Source of the DNA: Podospora comata
Lineage: Eukaryota; Ascomycota; Sordariomycetes; Sordariales; Podosporaceae
Direction: 5' to 3'
Assembly: GCA_017354895.1 (NCBI GenBank)
Contig: CP071493.1
Span: 1,302,001-1,366,000, forward strand
Length of the DNA: 64,000 nucleotides
Positions 1-10,694 of this stretch are shown piece by piece. The notes beneath the pieces are model-generated. The model was not told where the DNA came from. It made no database searches and saw only the letters and a program-made list of their open reading frames with translations. A program made the translations under genes and the position numbers. Each line of letters opens with the position of its first letter. Positions within the stretch are counted from its first letter, which is position 1.

Positions 1-532
1 TTGACTTTGAGAGACATGATTCTTCGACCGCTTATGAGCCCACGCGTTCTTCCTCTGGCCATCCTATCGCCATTGTTGATCAATTGTTTGATTCCGATAT
101 TGCAGCCCCTTCTCCCGAGGCTGTCGAGTCTGTGATGAAGTCAATTGAAACCGACGACGATTGCGAGGAGTATTCTGAGCTTCTATCGTTCTTGCCGCTG
201 ACCAGGTCCGTTCTTCCCCCTGAATTTATTCCAAGCTTTTATCTTTCTGAATCTTACTAACGGGCTATGGCAGTCACGCTGATCAAACAATCTTGGATCA
301 CTGGACGGAATTTATTGTGGGAATAGACCCAACAGAGCTCGAGAACGAAGCGGTTGAGTCGGTAGATCTTGGTGTTTGGACCACTGATCTAACTTTTGGA
401 AGGAGGGTGTCCAACTGGCTGGAATCAATCGTCGAGGTCGGGGAGAACTGGGAAGATGACACGCCCAGCTCAGTTATTCCATTTTCAAGGAACGACCAAC
501 GCGACACCATCAATAGGGGGGAGCGTTCATGA
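1..532 (+). CDS. 3' end of an unknown protein gene (5' part outside window)
   Basis: An open frame enters the window at its left edge (first full codon at base 3), runs to base 205, is interrupted by an intron at 206-273, and resumes at 274 to a TGA ending at 532. The intron is well formed: donor GTCCGT, branch site TACTAAC about 12 nt before the acceptor, and acceptor CAG. The visible 153 residues are acidic and rich in Ser, Glu and Asp, with Trp/aromatic residues near the end (DHWTEF, DLGVWTTDL, NWLESIVEVGENWED). I recognise no domain. The start and most of the gene lie outside the window, so function cannot be judged. The frame continuity across the intron is the main support that it is a real gene. 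Confidence 0.6.
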
Positions 533-1608
533 TCGGTACCCACGAAGTCCCAGCTTCAGTCCCAAGACGCCGTCAGTTTGGTTTCGTACTAGTATCATGT
601 ATGTTAGAGTCTGGGGTGCACCAAATAAATGGACAGAAGAGGTCAATTAGCTCTTTCAGATTTTGTGCTGGGAATGCCTGAAGACTATGACTAGTTCCAG
701 CAAGAGCGGAAGAAGATACTCACTTAAACGTTTCCAGAAACCCACAACAGATATAGAACGGTTTATAGAAAACACTGCTTACATACTTCCCATCGTTAAA
801 TAAAGTTTCCCCCTTAGTTTCCCTGTTCCAAACCTACTACTTTGAGAAACTTTTCCTTGATAACAAACTATAATAGCGCTGATAAAAACCTTTACGAAGA
901 TATGTAGAAGTTTATTGCCCATGAGCACAGCAAATCCCGAAGCCGCCTGGGAATGGTAAGTAGTGCCCGGGATAAGACACTCTCGGTTGTTTACCTTTCC
1001 CATCTTCTTTCCCCTCACTGGTAAACCAGTCCAACTCCCATCTTCCATTATACCAAGACTTTGAAACTTCAACAACATCTCTTTACATACCTTCATACCG
1101 ATTTTCTCTAATGCCACTGCTCCCAGCCGCTGGTCCTGTTCCTGCCCGGGTCTCATCCAACATGGGCCAGAAAACTAACACCACGCTTCCTGACCCAAAT
1201 ATGCTTCTTCCGTCCACAGCTGTGACTTGAAAACGAAAGACTCACCACCCTAGATGAGGAAGGGGGAGACTGAAGCGGGGAGTGTCAAATGAAAATGTAC
1301 AAATGAGTTCTTCAGCGACACCTTCTTGCAATGTAGTTATTTTTGTTGTTTTCAAAGTTGCTCCCGGCATTCTGGTGGACCACTGCTTTTGCGTCAGCTG
1401 ATCTCTTCTGTCCACCACTTTTGGCGAAAAGCTCTCCCGAACTTTTTTCTACTATCCGTCCCAGATTGCTTCCATCGATAACCTTCATCGGCCACCCTCA
1501 TCCCACAAACCATGAATACTACCCTCAACGGGTTGGTGGCTGGCCGACAAGCGCACCGCAGGGAGAGCCTGTCGCGCCCAAGTCCAGGAAAATCAGTACG
1601 ATGTTGTG
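533..1608. other. Intergenic, no supported gene
   Basis: This stretch separates the left-edge gene from the disordered-protein gene. A 125-codon ATG-started open frame lies on the minus strand (779-1156), but it resembles no family and has no splicing or context support. I see no repeat or RNA gene here. Confidence 0.5.
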
Positions 1609-2926
1609 ATGCCATTCTCGCCACTTCGCAGGTTCGTTCCTTTCCTAATAACGACTTTGCTTCTCACGTCCCAAATGAGGCCACTCAGAAGCAGTGATAG
1701 TAGCGATCGGGATGTTGTGGATGAGTGGCTTGACGATGAAGTCAGTATCACCCCTGATGATAGTGAGATGTGGGACGAGAGCACAGCTGTGGATAATTCC
1801 GTCTCACCCAGCTCGTCACCTGTAACGGAGGGCTATTTCGAAAGCGAGAAGGATTTCAAAAGTGAGGAGGAGTTTGGTGATGATGAGGAGTATGAGGATG
1901 TCGAGAATCTCGAGAATGACGACACCAGAGACCCTCATTCAGCCTGGGGTCATCGTGCGGTCACACCCGAATACCGTCCGGCAACGCCCGATTATCGCCA
2001 GGCCACTCCCCACTTTCGTCCGGACACGCCAGCTACCGTCTGGCTACTCCCAAGAGTTCCAGCATCGGCACGCGCAGTCCCAGCGTTGACTTGAGCAGTC
2101 CAAAGTTCCATTCGGTTCAGCCCGAGCACTTACCCAGCCAGCCCGAGCTATAGGCCCAGGCCTTAAGGAATACGCTTTTTGCTCGGCGTCTGGACTCTCT
2201 TCCAGCATTCCAGAACCCCTGTTAGAGAAGAAGCGGAAGGAGCATGACGACGGAATCAACGAGATATCGGACATACCTAATGTATGTCTGAGTGCCCAAG
2301 TTGGTCAAGGTGAAGGGGGGCAGGACTATTCACGATGGTAGGGGAAGCTATTCGCGTAGCTTCACACCTTTGTACTCACTTGTAAAGACGCGTGTAACAA
2401 CACACAGTGGCCAGCGGCCTATCCCTTCCATTGAGCACGAGGAAGACTTCGTCTCCCAAACATCCCCCAGAACCACTCAACTCAGTAAGTTTGAGAATCC
2501 GACTGTGGGTTACCAAGAAAGCTGACAAGATCGACAGCCAAAAGAGCTGCAACTTCTGAGTTGGACTTCTCAGTTTCGCAATCACAGCTCCATGCTCCTC
2601 AGCCATACCCCCAGTGGACTGGTGGGTGGGTGGTACAAGGGAATGAACCAAGTAGAAGCTGCCACGCCCAGGACCCGATTTTCGTTGCCCAAGCAAGCTG
2701 TTCACATAAGAGGGCAGAAGAGAAAGAGAATCATCTACACCCTGTAACCACGTCAAGATCCTCAGGCCGGATAGATCGCCTAATCATGTTGCGAGATCGT
2801 CATGATGCTAGCAGTGATGAGGAGAGCTCTCCGGGACAGCACCCAACCAAAAGAAGGCGACTTGATATCACACCAGGGCCTCGGCGGTGTGTCGAAACTG
2901 CCATTGGCAACCGAAGATCACCATGA
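1609..2926 (+). CDS. Hypothetical acidic, intrinsically disordered protein (spliced model, 366 aa)
   Basis: A four-exon model keeps one open frame throughout: 1609-2037, 2096-2281, 2388-2484, 2538-2926. The strongest splice sites are GTATGT at 2282 and GTAAGT at 2485 with acceptor CGACAG at 2537. The intron at 2038-2095 has a weak donor (GTCTGG). The start ATG at 1609 is the first in frame. The first exon encodes an acidic stretch (about residues 25-115) followed by a short tandem repeat of the form TP-x-[YF]-R-x-[AD] (around residues 121-142). The last exon carries a basic patch, KRRRLD, that could be a nuclear localisation signal. I recognise no domain. The repeat continues in another frame inside the proposed first intron, so a one-base frame disruption near 2033 is an alternative to splicing. 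Function is unknown. Confidence 0.4.
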
Positions 2927-3826
2927 TGTGGTGTCGAGATTCTCGCCCTTCAATCTGTTCGTTATCCTCCTGTGTCCAAGGCCTGAAGGATGGAAGACTC
3001 GAGACTTGCGAGGTTGGGATAAGGAATCAGAAAGGGGTCAGCAGCAATACTGTATATTAGTTTACTTCTGGGGTGGTTCCTTTTGTAGTAGAAGAATAGG
3101 AACAGTCACAAACGGACTCTTATCTATCAGTGAGTAGTGCCTGTCTTGGCCTCAAGCTCGATGGACTTTTTATGCAAGACCCAATATTGATCAAACAATG
3201 AGACGATTGTGTATGCCCCGGTCTGGATCCAGTTATCACCCCAAGAATGATGACGGGGAGAGTCCATCGAAATCCATGTAGGCCTTTTGCGCTGGAGAAA
3301 CTTGTCAGATAGATGGCCTTGCTGAAGTGTTCCTGCTCCTTCGCCCGCTGTAAAGCAGCTCCGTGTCCAGGATAGAAATGCAGGGCCATCTTTGACGGAA
3401 AGGAAAAAGCACACAACTTGATATTCAAGGGTGCTGTTGGCTCGGCGGCGGCTCGGCGGTCTGTTTCTTGGGAGAAAGGAAGACACTGCAAGATGCACTG
3501 ATCCAAAATCATCATCGCGACAATCTGGTGGTTGCTGAACCGCTTCCGTTTAGGGCTGGTCATCGTCGCCTTTGACGTTCCTGGGACAGGAGGGGCGAAT
3601 AGATTCGGAGGAGGGGGTGCAGAGAGGTGCTCGCACGCGCTGCTCTAGCCGAGCTGCCAGAGTGGTTTCTTGGGATGTTCAACGGGAAAAAAAGAAAAAA
3701 AACCCCGATGGGGATGCCGACGTACCTTTGCCTCCCGAGGCAGAAAGCCACTCTTCCTTGATGAAAAACAACACAAGTCTCGGGTCAAATTCGGTGGAGA
3801 TGGGCGCATCGTCGATGCTGTTTTGA
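2927..3826. other. Intergenic with open-frame remnants
   Basis: No complete gene is supported. On the minus strand, an open frame from 3549 to 3127 (ending in a stop at 3127) encodes a plausible protein-like stretch rich in aromatic residues (for example WGDNWIQTGAY and VSLFDQYWVLHKKSIELE). It is preceded in frame by a stop and lacks a supported start. On the plus strand, two overlapping open frames between about 3570 and 3855 also look protein-like (SRVKFGGDGRIVDAVLNL). These may be exons of an unresolved gene or decayed coding sequence. Confidence 0.3.
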
Positions 3827-4102
3827 ACCTTAACATGGCCTCTGATAGGCATTAATGTTCAGCCTCAAACCCGTAATCTGCAGCCCTTTCAACGGCGCTC
3901 GAAAGAGTCAACGGCTGTTGCCAGACGAAACAGACCTCGAACTCCAGACAAAGCCACAAGAAACTCTTCGTCCTCAACGCCCGGTTTCCCACCACCACAG
4001 CCAATCGAGAGGTACCGTGTCCAAAGCCCCAAAGACAGAAGCCCAGAGATGAACACAGTGAAGCCTAGATTTTTCGTCGGTCAATTTCCTCCCATGAAAA
4101 GA
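3827..4102 (+). other. Open frame in phase with the downstream gene, separated by one TAG
   Basis: A 92-codon open frame without an early ATG encodes a basic, Pro/Arg/Ser-rich stretch (NLQPFQRRSKES, RRNRPRTPDKATRNSSSS, TVKPRFFVGQFPPMKR). It ends at a TAG at 4103-4105 that is in the same frame as the ATG at 4127 of the next gene. It could be an upstream exon of that gene if an intron removes the TAG (a GTGAAG...GATAG span of about 47 nt exists). It could also be leader sequence that happens to be open. No homology is recognised. Confidence 0.3.
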
Positions 4103-4126
4103 TAGTACACCCGCTCAACCACAAGC

Positions 4127-4993
4127 ATGCCCGTACACCAACCCCCCAACCTAGCCGCCCTCGCAGACGCAACCTCATCCGCCCTCCACACGCGCCGACG
4201 AACCCCTCCGTACCAAATTTTCAAGTTCGACATCCCCAATTACAAACCCCCATCCTCTCCCGCCGCTGTCCTCCCACCAGCAATCCAAAAACTGGTTTCC
4301 CACCCCAAGAAACCACCATTCAACTACCCCCCCAGAAACCCAACCCAACCCACTCATCCCCAGCCTCCCAACCCCTCCCCATTCCCTTTCGGCTCGACAC
4401 CCCAAGAGATCGACACCTTCTTCCTCTCTCCCAGCCCCGGGCAAGACCCCCAAGAGGAATACGTCCTTAGCCCACCACCACAAGGGGAACCACCCAGGCC
4501 CGAGGCCGCAAAAGTCAAGATGGGGAAAATGAAATGGTTGGCTGGGTACGCCGTCACCTCTCCCTGTGAGCTTCCCGGTCCGGTCAAGCAGACAGTCGTG
4601 GAGGAGGAGAGTGGTGAGGTGTTAGGGACGAGGTGGGTTGGGGTGAAGGTTGAGAAGGAGATGGTGGACTTGTATGTACCAGAGTGGGAAGACTTTGACT
4701 CTGATTGTGAGGGGTACAGCGAGAGGGAGGGGGGTGTCACTCCAAAGGGAAAGGGGAAAGGGGTGGGGGGTGACGAGGTTGGATCAGAGGCTGAGGGGAT
4801 TGTGAGACAGAGGGGAGGGAGAAAAAAGATGATGGGGACGATCAAGAGGTTTGGGAGGAGTTTGGTTGGTAAGAGGAAGCCAAGGGCGGGGGAGGGGAGG
4901 GAGCAGACTTCTGTACGTGGCGGGAAAATAGATAGGGACCAGACTCCTGGGCCCCATGGGGCAAGAGGATACAAAGGGAGAGGTACCCGGTGA
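4127..4993 (+). CDS. Hypothetical Pro-rich protein, 288 aa
   Basis: A single uninterrupted frame runs from the ATG at 4127 to the TGA at 4993. The N-terminal half is rich in Pro, Ser and Thr. The C-terminal half is basic and Gly-rich, with Lys/Arg patches (TPKGKGKGVGG, RQRGGRKKMMGTIKRFGRS, GKRKPRAGEG). Between them (about residues 133-200) is a more ordered segment (KMKWLAGYAVTSP, TRWVGVKVEKEMVDLYVPEWEDFDSD) that could be a short conserved core. No signal peptide or membrane segment is visible. The base usage is strongly C-rich in the first half and G-rich in the second, like neighbouring real genes such as the TBCE and CCCH genes. I do not recognise the family. An open frame in the same phase lies just upstream (3827-4102), so the true start may be further 5'. 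Confidence 0.6.
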   Translation: MPVHQPPNLAALADATSSALHTRRRTPPYQIFKFDIPNYKPPSSPAAVLPPAIQKLVSHPKKPPFNYPPRNPTQPTHPQPPNPSPFPFGSTPQEIDTFFLSPSPGQDPQEEYVLSPPPQGEPPRPEAAKVKMGKMKWLAGYAVTSPCELPGPVKQTVVEEESGEVLGTRWVGVKVEKEMVDLYVPEWEDFDSDCEGYSEREGGVTPKGKGKGVGGDEVGSEAEGIVRQRGGRKKMMGTIKRFGRSLVGKRKPRAGEGREQTSVRGGKIDRDQTPGPHGARGYKGRGTR

Positions 4994-5660
4994 TTTTGGG
5001 CGTCTCAGAGGCACATGATACCCACCGATTTGGGCGTTAAAAGCCTGGAAGGCACGGGTTGGCTTGGTTGGAAGCGTTTGGGGAACCAATGTTTCAAGAC
5101 TTTATGATGGTACCGATGGATGATATTCATAGACTTTGGTGTGATTTTGATATGTAGAGAAATACAGCAATACATGTTGGTGCCTGACCTTGATATCAAG
5201 ACTTGATACTTGACAACCCGGTATTCCGGAATCACAAGGTGTCCGCGGTGGAATAACATCATTCCAGAGTGGCAGAATATATCAAAACGGTGTTCAACCT
5301 TGATGAGGCTGAATGTCTCTGCGGGAAAAACACAGGCTGGCAACGGCCGTCGAGGACCCCCCCAGCAGCCGCTAACACACCCCTGCCAGCAGTTCTTTGC
5401 GGGGTACAGCTCCCCCGGCCCCGTGGCTCCCCACTTGGAGGAACCTCGGCTGGCGGTATCGGCCCCCGCAAGACGTTGTCGCCAGCGCAAATCCGTCGGT
5501 TGCCATGAAACCCGGACCTTGGCGTCGCCATAAATGGTATATCAGGGCCGAGTCCGATCTGGTCTGATCTGATAAGTTTCTGATCGTCAATTGACTGACT
5601 CTGTATCTTTGCTGTTTACTTTGTTTCTGTTCAACATATACCCTCCACATAATATCCAAA
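4994..5660. other. Intergenic / promoter of the dehydratase gene
   Basis: No gene is supported. The last ~100 nt before the ATG at 5661 are pyrimidine-rich (TGCTGTTTACTTTGTTTCTG), as is usual in fungal leaders. Nothing else stands out. Confidence 0.5.
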
Positions 5661-6697
5661 ATGTCTGGCCCTGGTGTTGGTTTCGAGTATCCCTCTCGCG
5701 AGGTGAGCTGGCTCAAGCGTGATGCTCTCCTCTTTGCCAACTCGATTGGCTGCACCTCGGAGGAGCTTCACTTCCTCTACGTATGCATACTCACCCTCAT
5801 ATGGCCATTGAATCGCTACTAACAGCACATAGGAGCTCGACCCCAACTTCGCTGTTTTCCCCACCTACCCTGTCATTCTCAGTACGTTTGAGCTGCCATC
5901 AACAGCCTCGTGGTGCATGGAAACTAACAAACAGCAAAACAGTGTTCAAGGAGACGCACCCCGAAGTAGTCGACTTCTACGCCGCCCAAAAGTCCGTCAC
6001 CATCCCCGGCGTCCCCGTCTTCGACCCCACCCGCGTCGTCGACGGCCAGCGCCTCCTCGAGTTCCTCAAGCCCCTCCCTACCTCCTCCGCCGGCCGGAAA
6101 TTCGAGGTCCGCACCAAGGTCCTCGGTGTCTACGACAAGGGCAAGCCCGGGACCGTCGTCGAGACCCAGACCGACCTCGTCGACGCCGAGAAGAACGAGT
6201 CCTACGCTCGCGTTACCACCTCTTCCTTCTACGTTGGCCAGGGCAACTGGGGCGGTCCCAAGGGCCCTGCCACCGTCAACTTCCCCCCTCCCGAGGGCAA
6301 GAAGCCCGACCTGGTGCTTGAGAACCAGACCACCAACGAAACCCCGTTGCTGTACAGACTCAATGGCGACTACAATCCCCTCCATGCCCACCCGGAGCCT
6401 GGTGCCAAGATGGGCTTCGGTGGTGTGATCATCCACGGCTTGTACTCGTGGAACTGGGCGTGCCATGGCTTGCTGCAGCACCTCGGTGGCAGCAACCCTG
6501 CCAACTTCAAGGAGTACCAGGCTAGATTCGCGTCGCCGGTTAGACCCGGTGACAAGCTCATTTTGGAAGCGTGGAAGACTGGCGAGTTCAAGGGCGAGTG
6601 GGAGGAGATCAGGTTCTTGGTGAAGAACAGCCACGGCAAGGTTGTGCTGAGCAACGGCCGGGCGCTCATCAAGACTGGCGCCAAGGGCAAGTTGTAA
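5661..6697 (+). CDS. Peroxisomal enoyl-CoA hydratase 2 / MaoC-type dehydratase, 307 aa
   Basis: This is predicted to hydrate trans-2-enoyl-CoA to (3R)-hydroxyacyl-CoA, the hydratase-2 step of peroxisomal beta-oxidation or a related acyl-CoA step. There are three exons: 5661-5780, 5833-5881 and 5943-6697. Intron 1 has branch CTACTAAC and intron 2 has ACTAAC. The hot-dog (MaoC) hydratase-2 signature is clear around residues 195-225: LNGDYNPLHAHPEPGAKMGF followed by GGVIIHG. Here Asp and His of GDYNPLH are the family's catalytic pair. The N-terminal half (MSGPGVGFEYPSREVSWLKR onward) matches the non-catalytic hot-dog repeat of stand-alone hydratase 2. The protein ends in GKL, a weak match to a C-terminal peroxisomal signal. 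The length fits stand-alone hydratase 2 and not the larger multifunctional enzyme. A role in a specialised acyl-CoA pathway cannot be excluded. Confidence 0.93.
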
Positions 6698-6945
6698 AGT
6701 TATGATGTTGTGTATAATTTTGGATAAAAAGCGTAATGAGATATGTTGGACAACTAAAACTTGTTATGATGATGATGCTTGTCTCGTGTGAAGTGCCCAG
6801 AGATGATGCTCTGGCAGCTCAACTTGCATGTTGCTGCCTGACTGTCCTTTCCAGTTTCAATTGAATCCACTCACCAAATTCACTCCATTTTCACAACAAA
6901 TCAAAGACCAGTCCCGCGGAAAAAGCAGCTCAAGCCGATAAAAAA

Positions 6946-8816
6946 ATGACGGAAGCGACAATTGGCCAGCGCAGGTCTTACGATGGCGCTCTTTGCACTG
7001 TGAGATATATCGGTGAAGTGGCCGGCACGACAGGATCATGGCTGGGTGTTGAGTGGGACGACCCATCGCGGGGCAAGCATGATGGTCAGCACAAGGGCGT
7101 CCGCTACTTTACATGTGAGTCTCTGAACTGATTTCGTCCATCATGGCGACGTGAGGCACGATTGACTGATATTCTTGATCAGGCAAAAGTCAAGCTCTCA
7201 CATCGGCCTCTTTTGTCCGCCCGACCAGACCGGTGGACCCACCTCGGACCTTCCTCTCTGCGCTGCAATACAAATATGCACCCCCTGAGGAACAGCAGAA
7301 GCCTGGGCAACCTGCTCCGAGGCCGATTGTTTTCTCAGGGAAGGTAGCGGAAGAGGTTGGGTTTGAGAAGATCAGGAGACAGCAGGCTCAGTTGGGAGAG
7401 CTGCTGTATGTCATCTTGGACAGCACCAAGGTTGCAACAGCATACTCGGACGATGAGAAAGCAAAGGGACAGCAGATTGGGGAGGTTTGCCCCAAAATCA
7501 GAGAGCTGGATCTGAGTCGGAATTTGCTGGAACACTTTGATCCTGTGGTGGACATCTGCGCTGAGCTGCCTCTACTGAGGAGCCTCAAGGTCAACTGGAA
7601 CCGCTTCCGCAACGTGCTTGAAGACAAGAAACTCGAAAGAGCAGGCGATGCCTTTGAAGGCGTGAAGGAGTTGGCTCTCGAAGACACGTTACTCACATGG
7701 CACGAAATATGCCACATCGCCGCTCGATTCCCAACGCTGAGCACCCTACACGCCGGCTCAAACCAGCTATCCTCTCTCTCACCCCTCCCGCCATCAGCTC
7801 CCTTTACCTCCAACCTCGTCACCCTCGATCTCGAATTCAACCAGTTCACCTCCCTATCCGATCTTGCTCCCTTGTCATCACTCACCTCCCTCAAAAGCCT
7901 CATCCTCAAAAAGAACAAAATCACCACCCTCACCACCCCCACTGCCCCTCTCCCAGCCTTCTCCCCCACCCTCAACTACGTCGACCTCTCCTACAACCTC
8001 ATCTCCACCTGGTCCACCGTCGACTCCCTCCCTTCCTCCTTCCCCGGCCTCACCTCCCTGAGATTCACCCATAACCCCCTCTACGACAACCCCGACCTCG
8101 ACACCCCAGGCTCTCTTCCTCCACCCCCCCAACAAACAACCACCACCAGCACCTCAACCAGCGCCGCCAGCACCCTAGGCAAAACAGAAGAAGCCTACAT
8201 GCTCCTCGTCGCCCGCCTCCCCCCAACCCTCAAAACCCTCAACTTCTCCACCATCACCACGGCCGACCGCTCCGACGCGGAAATGTTTTACCTCTCCCGC
8301 ATCACCAAACAGCTGTCCTCCGTCCCGGAAACGGAAGAGCATTTAATACTGGAGAAACACCCCAAGTGGAAGTACTTGTGTGATAGTTACGGTGAACCGA
8401 CAATCACTCGTCGGCAGGAGGTGAACCCAAACTTTTTGGAGGCCAGGTTGATAGATGTCAAGTTTTGGGCGATGTTTGATGGGGAGGAGACAACAGCAAA
8501 GAGTGTGAGGGTGCCGAGGGCGTTTGATATTTATGCTGTCAAAGGGATTGCGGGGAGGTTGTTTGGGCTGAGGGCCTGGGAGGTGAGGTTGGTGTGGGAG
8601 ACTGGGGAGTGGGATCCTGTTGGGGGGTTTGAGGTTGAGGGTGGGGATGGGGAGGAGAGTGATGATGGGGGGGAAGAGGAGACCAAGGAGGGGGGGGGGG
8701 GAGAGAACAAAAAGGGACGGTGGGTGAAGAGGGAGGTTGAGTTGAAGGATGGCCCTAGACAGTTTGGGTATTGCGTTGATGGGACGGAGGTTACTGTGAG
8801 GGTTGAGAAGAGGTGA
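6946..8816 (+). CDS. Tubulin-specific chaperone E (tubulin folding cofactor E), 600 aa
   Basis: Cofactor E binds alpha-tubulin and, with cofactors B, C and D, assembles or disassembles the alpha/beta-tubulin dimer in the cytosol. There are two exons, 6946-7114 and 7183-8816, with donor GTGAGT and acceptor GATCAG. An N-terminal CAP-Gly domain (about residues 5-57) shows the expected GSWLGVEWDDPSRGKHDG core and the RYFTC end. A leucine-rich-repeat region follows (about residues 150-360), with typical units such as IRELDLSRNLLEHFDP, LVTLDLEFNQFTSLSDL and LNYVDLSYNLIS. The C-terminal part, which ends with the FGYCVDGTEVTVRVEKR stretch, fits the ubiquitin-like domain of the family. A Glu/Asp/Gly-rich loop interrupts that region (near residue 540). 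The domain order is exactly that of TBCE/Pac2. Confidence 0.95.
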
Positions 8817-9026
8817 TGAGATTTGTTTGGCGGTTGTTGACTGGAGCTGGGGTGGGAAACTGCAGGTTGTTTTACGGGATACTACAGGTTTCGTTTGCTG
8901 CAGTCACGATACTGGCGGCGGTATATTTTAGTTATAAAACTCGGTTTCTTGCCTTTTCTATTCCAGACTCTTCACCTATTCTTCCTAAAGTGCTGGCTGC
9001 CTGTTATCAATCATCAGTGCACCGCC

Positions 9027-10694
9027 ATGGCTCCCCGTCCCTTTTGCTACATCGTCAGACCTGACACCCAACGCAGGACCAAAACTGGCCAGATCCAGGC
9101 TGTTCGTGGGGCCAATGTCCCGCTCATCGCTGTTGACGAACTTCCCGACTGGATTGAAATCTATGGGGTGCCCCGTGAAATCCCCAGCGAGCAGACAATT
9201 GGGCTTCAGAACCTGGGGCTAATGTCCAAGAACTCGGAGCCCTATCTCGTGCAGCTTCACCAGAAAGTCTTTGCCGCCCGCCGTGAGCAATACCAGGGAG
9301 ACGATTCAAGAGGTCAGGCTATCGCGGTGCCTTCAAGCAGTCCTGCTGTTCCTTCAAGCCGTCCCGCCGTTCCTTCAAGCCGTCCTGCTGTTCCTTCAAG
9401 CAGTCCTACTGCGTCTCCTACAAGCCATCAGGCGACACTTCCGCCCCAAGCTCACCAGGTTCCAGTCGCCAACACAGTACCTGCTACCAACTCGCCACGG
9501 CAACCACCTCAGGCCATGTCCACAGCTATTCCTCAGACACAAGCTGCCCCGGCTGCTCAACCGGTACAGACCTCTGTTCCCGTCCACGCATCTGTCACCC
9601 AAGCGCCACCACCGACATCTACTGTCCCGGCGGGACTCCTGACCTCGCGACACGCGCCCAAACCCCCGACAGCTACACCGGCACAATCAGCACCGCAACC
9701 TACTACCGTTCAATCCCCCGCTATTCCCTGTCCCCCTCCACCTCCCCCAGAAACCCCATCATCAGCCCCAGCGCCTGCCCCTCCAGCAGCAGCCTCCCAG
9801 CCCGGAGCCCCTGCTCAGCAAACTGTCTCTATCACCACCACCACCGCCACCACCACTCAACCCCAACCCCCGCTCCAACCCGCTCCCCCAGGAACATCAA
9901 CCTCCTCCCCCATCACCATCACCCCAGCACCCCAAGAACCCTGCCTCCACTACCTAAAATGGGGCAAATGCAAGTTCCAACCCCACTGTAAACACTCTCA
10001 CCTCATCACCCCCGCCTCCCTTGTCCTAGCCGGCTTCCCCTCCGGTTCTTTTCCTCCTTGGATCAAAAAACGAGTCTCCCGACTAAACAACAACAACCCC
10101 AGTCCCCCCTCTCAACCCTCCTGCCCCCCTTACTACCCCCAGCGTCACCACCCCTACTCCTCCTCCTCCTCCTCCTCCTCCTGCTCCTCCTCCACCACCA
10201 CCACCACCTCATCCGACACCCACTCCCTCACCTCCTCCTCCTATTCCTCCAGCCCCCGGGTGAGGGTGGCCAAAAGAGGAACGGCAACCAAAAAAGTGAA
10301 AAAGCAGGAGAGACTGCTGCAGGAGATGCAGCTCCGGCTTGAGAATCTAACTCTCAAGCAAAAGGAACGGGAGCTCAAAGTTGCGTTGATGAGACAGCAG
10401 CAGCAATTAGGGTTGGGGTTGTCTGGGGGGAGTGGGGGTGGGTACACAATCAACTCTCTCGGGGGGGTCGTCACCGCGACGACAACAAACAGTAAAAAGA
10501 GGCTGAGGTTGCCCAGACGGGAGAACACGCCTCTTGATCGGCAGAGGAAGCGGGTTAGAGAGGAAACACCGGAAGGGGGGAAGTTCGGGGTTGTTGTTGT
10601 GATGGAGGAGGGAAAGGGGAAGGAGGTTGTTGAGGAGGTCAGGAAGGAGGAAAGCACGGAAACCGAAAAGGGGGTGGTGCTGGTTGAGATTTAG
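9027..10694 (+). CDS. CCCH zinc-finger protein with long disordered Pro/Ser/Thr regions, 555 aa
   Basis: A single exon starts at an ATG in good context (GCCATGGC). An ordered N-terminal segment (residues 1-90, MAPRPFCYIVRPDTQRRTKT onward) is followed by a low-complexity Pro/Ala/Thr linker. That linker includes four 7-residue repeats of VPSS[SR]PA at 9327-9410. A single CCCH finger lies at about residues 306-324, with spacing C-x8-C-x5-C-x3-H (CLHYLKWGKCKFQPHCKHSH). A poly-Ser tract encoded by TCC repeats comes next, then a predicted coiled coil (LLQEMQLRLENLTLKQKERE). Such fingers usually bind RNA, so a role in mRNA processing or decay is inferred. No specific orthologue is recognised. Confidence 0.88.
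   Translation: MAPRPFCYIVRPDTQRRTKTGQIQAVRGANVPLIAVDELPDWIEIYGVPREIPSEQTIGLQNLGLMSKNSEPYLVQLHQKVFAARREQYQGDDSRGQAIAVPSSSPAVPSSRPAVPSSRPAVPSSSPTASPTSHQATLPPQAHQVPVANTVPATNSPRQPPQAMSTAIPQTQAAPAAQPVQTSVPVHASVTQAPPPTSTVPAGLLTSRHAPKPPTATPAQSAPQPTTVQSPAIPCPPPPPPETPSSAPAPAPPAAASQPGAPAQQTVSITTTTATTTQPQPPLQPAPPGTSTSSPITITPAPQEPCLHYLKWGKCKFQPHCKHSHLITPASLVLAGFPSGSFPPWIKKRVSRLNNNNPSPPSQPSCPPYYPQRHHPYSSSSSSSSCSSSTTTTTSSDTHSLTSSSYSSSPRVRVAKRGTATKKVKKQERLLQEMQLRLENLTLKQKERELKVALMRQQQQLGLGLSGGSGGGYTINSLGGVVTATTTNSKKRLRLPRRENTPLDRQRKRVREETPEGGKFGVVVVMEEGKGKEVVEEVRKEESTETEKGVVLVEI
9327..9410 (+). repeat. Four tandem 21-nt coding repeats
   Basis: Four consecutive 21-nt units keep the reading frame and encode VPSSSPA, VPSSRPA, VPSSRPA and VPSSSPT inside the CCCH protein linker. 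Units differ by one or two bases, so this looks like recent unit duplication. Confidence 0.9.

Noticed and set aside
779-1156. 125-codon ATG-started open frame on the minus strand
   Set aside because: No recognisable domain, no splice sites or context, and the composition is not distinctive. Too weak to call a gene.
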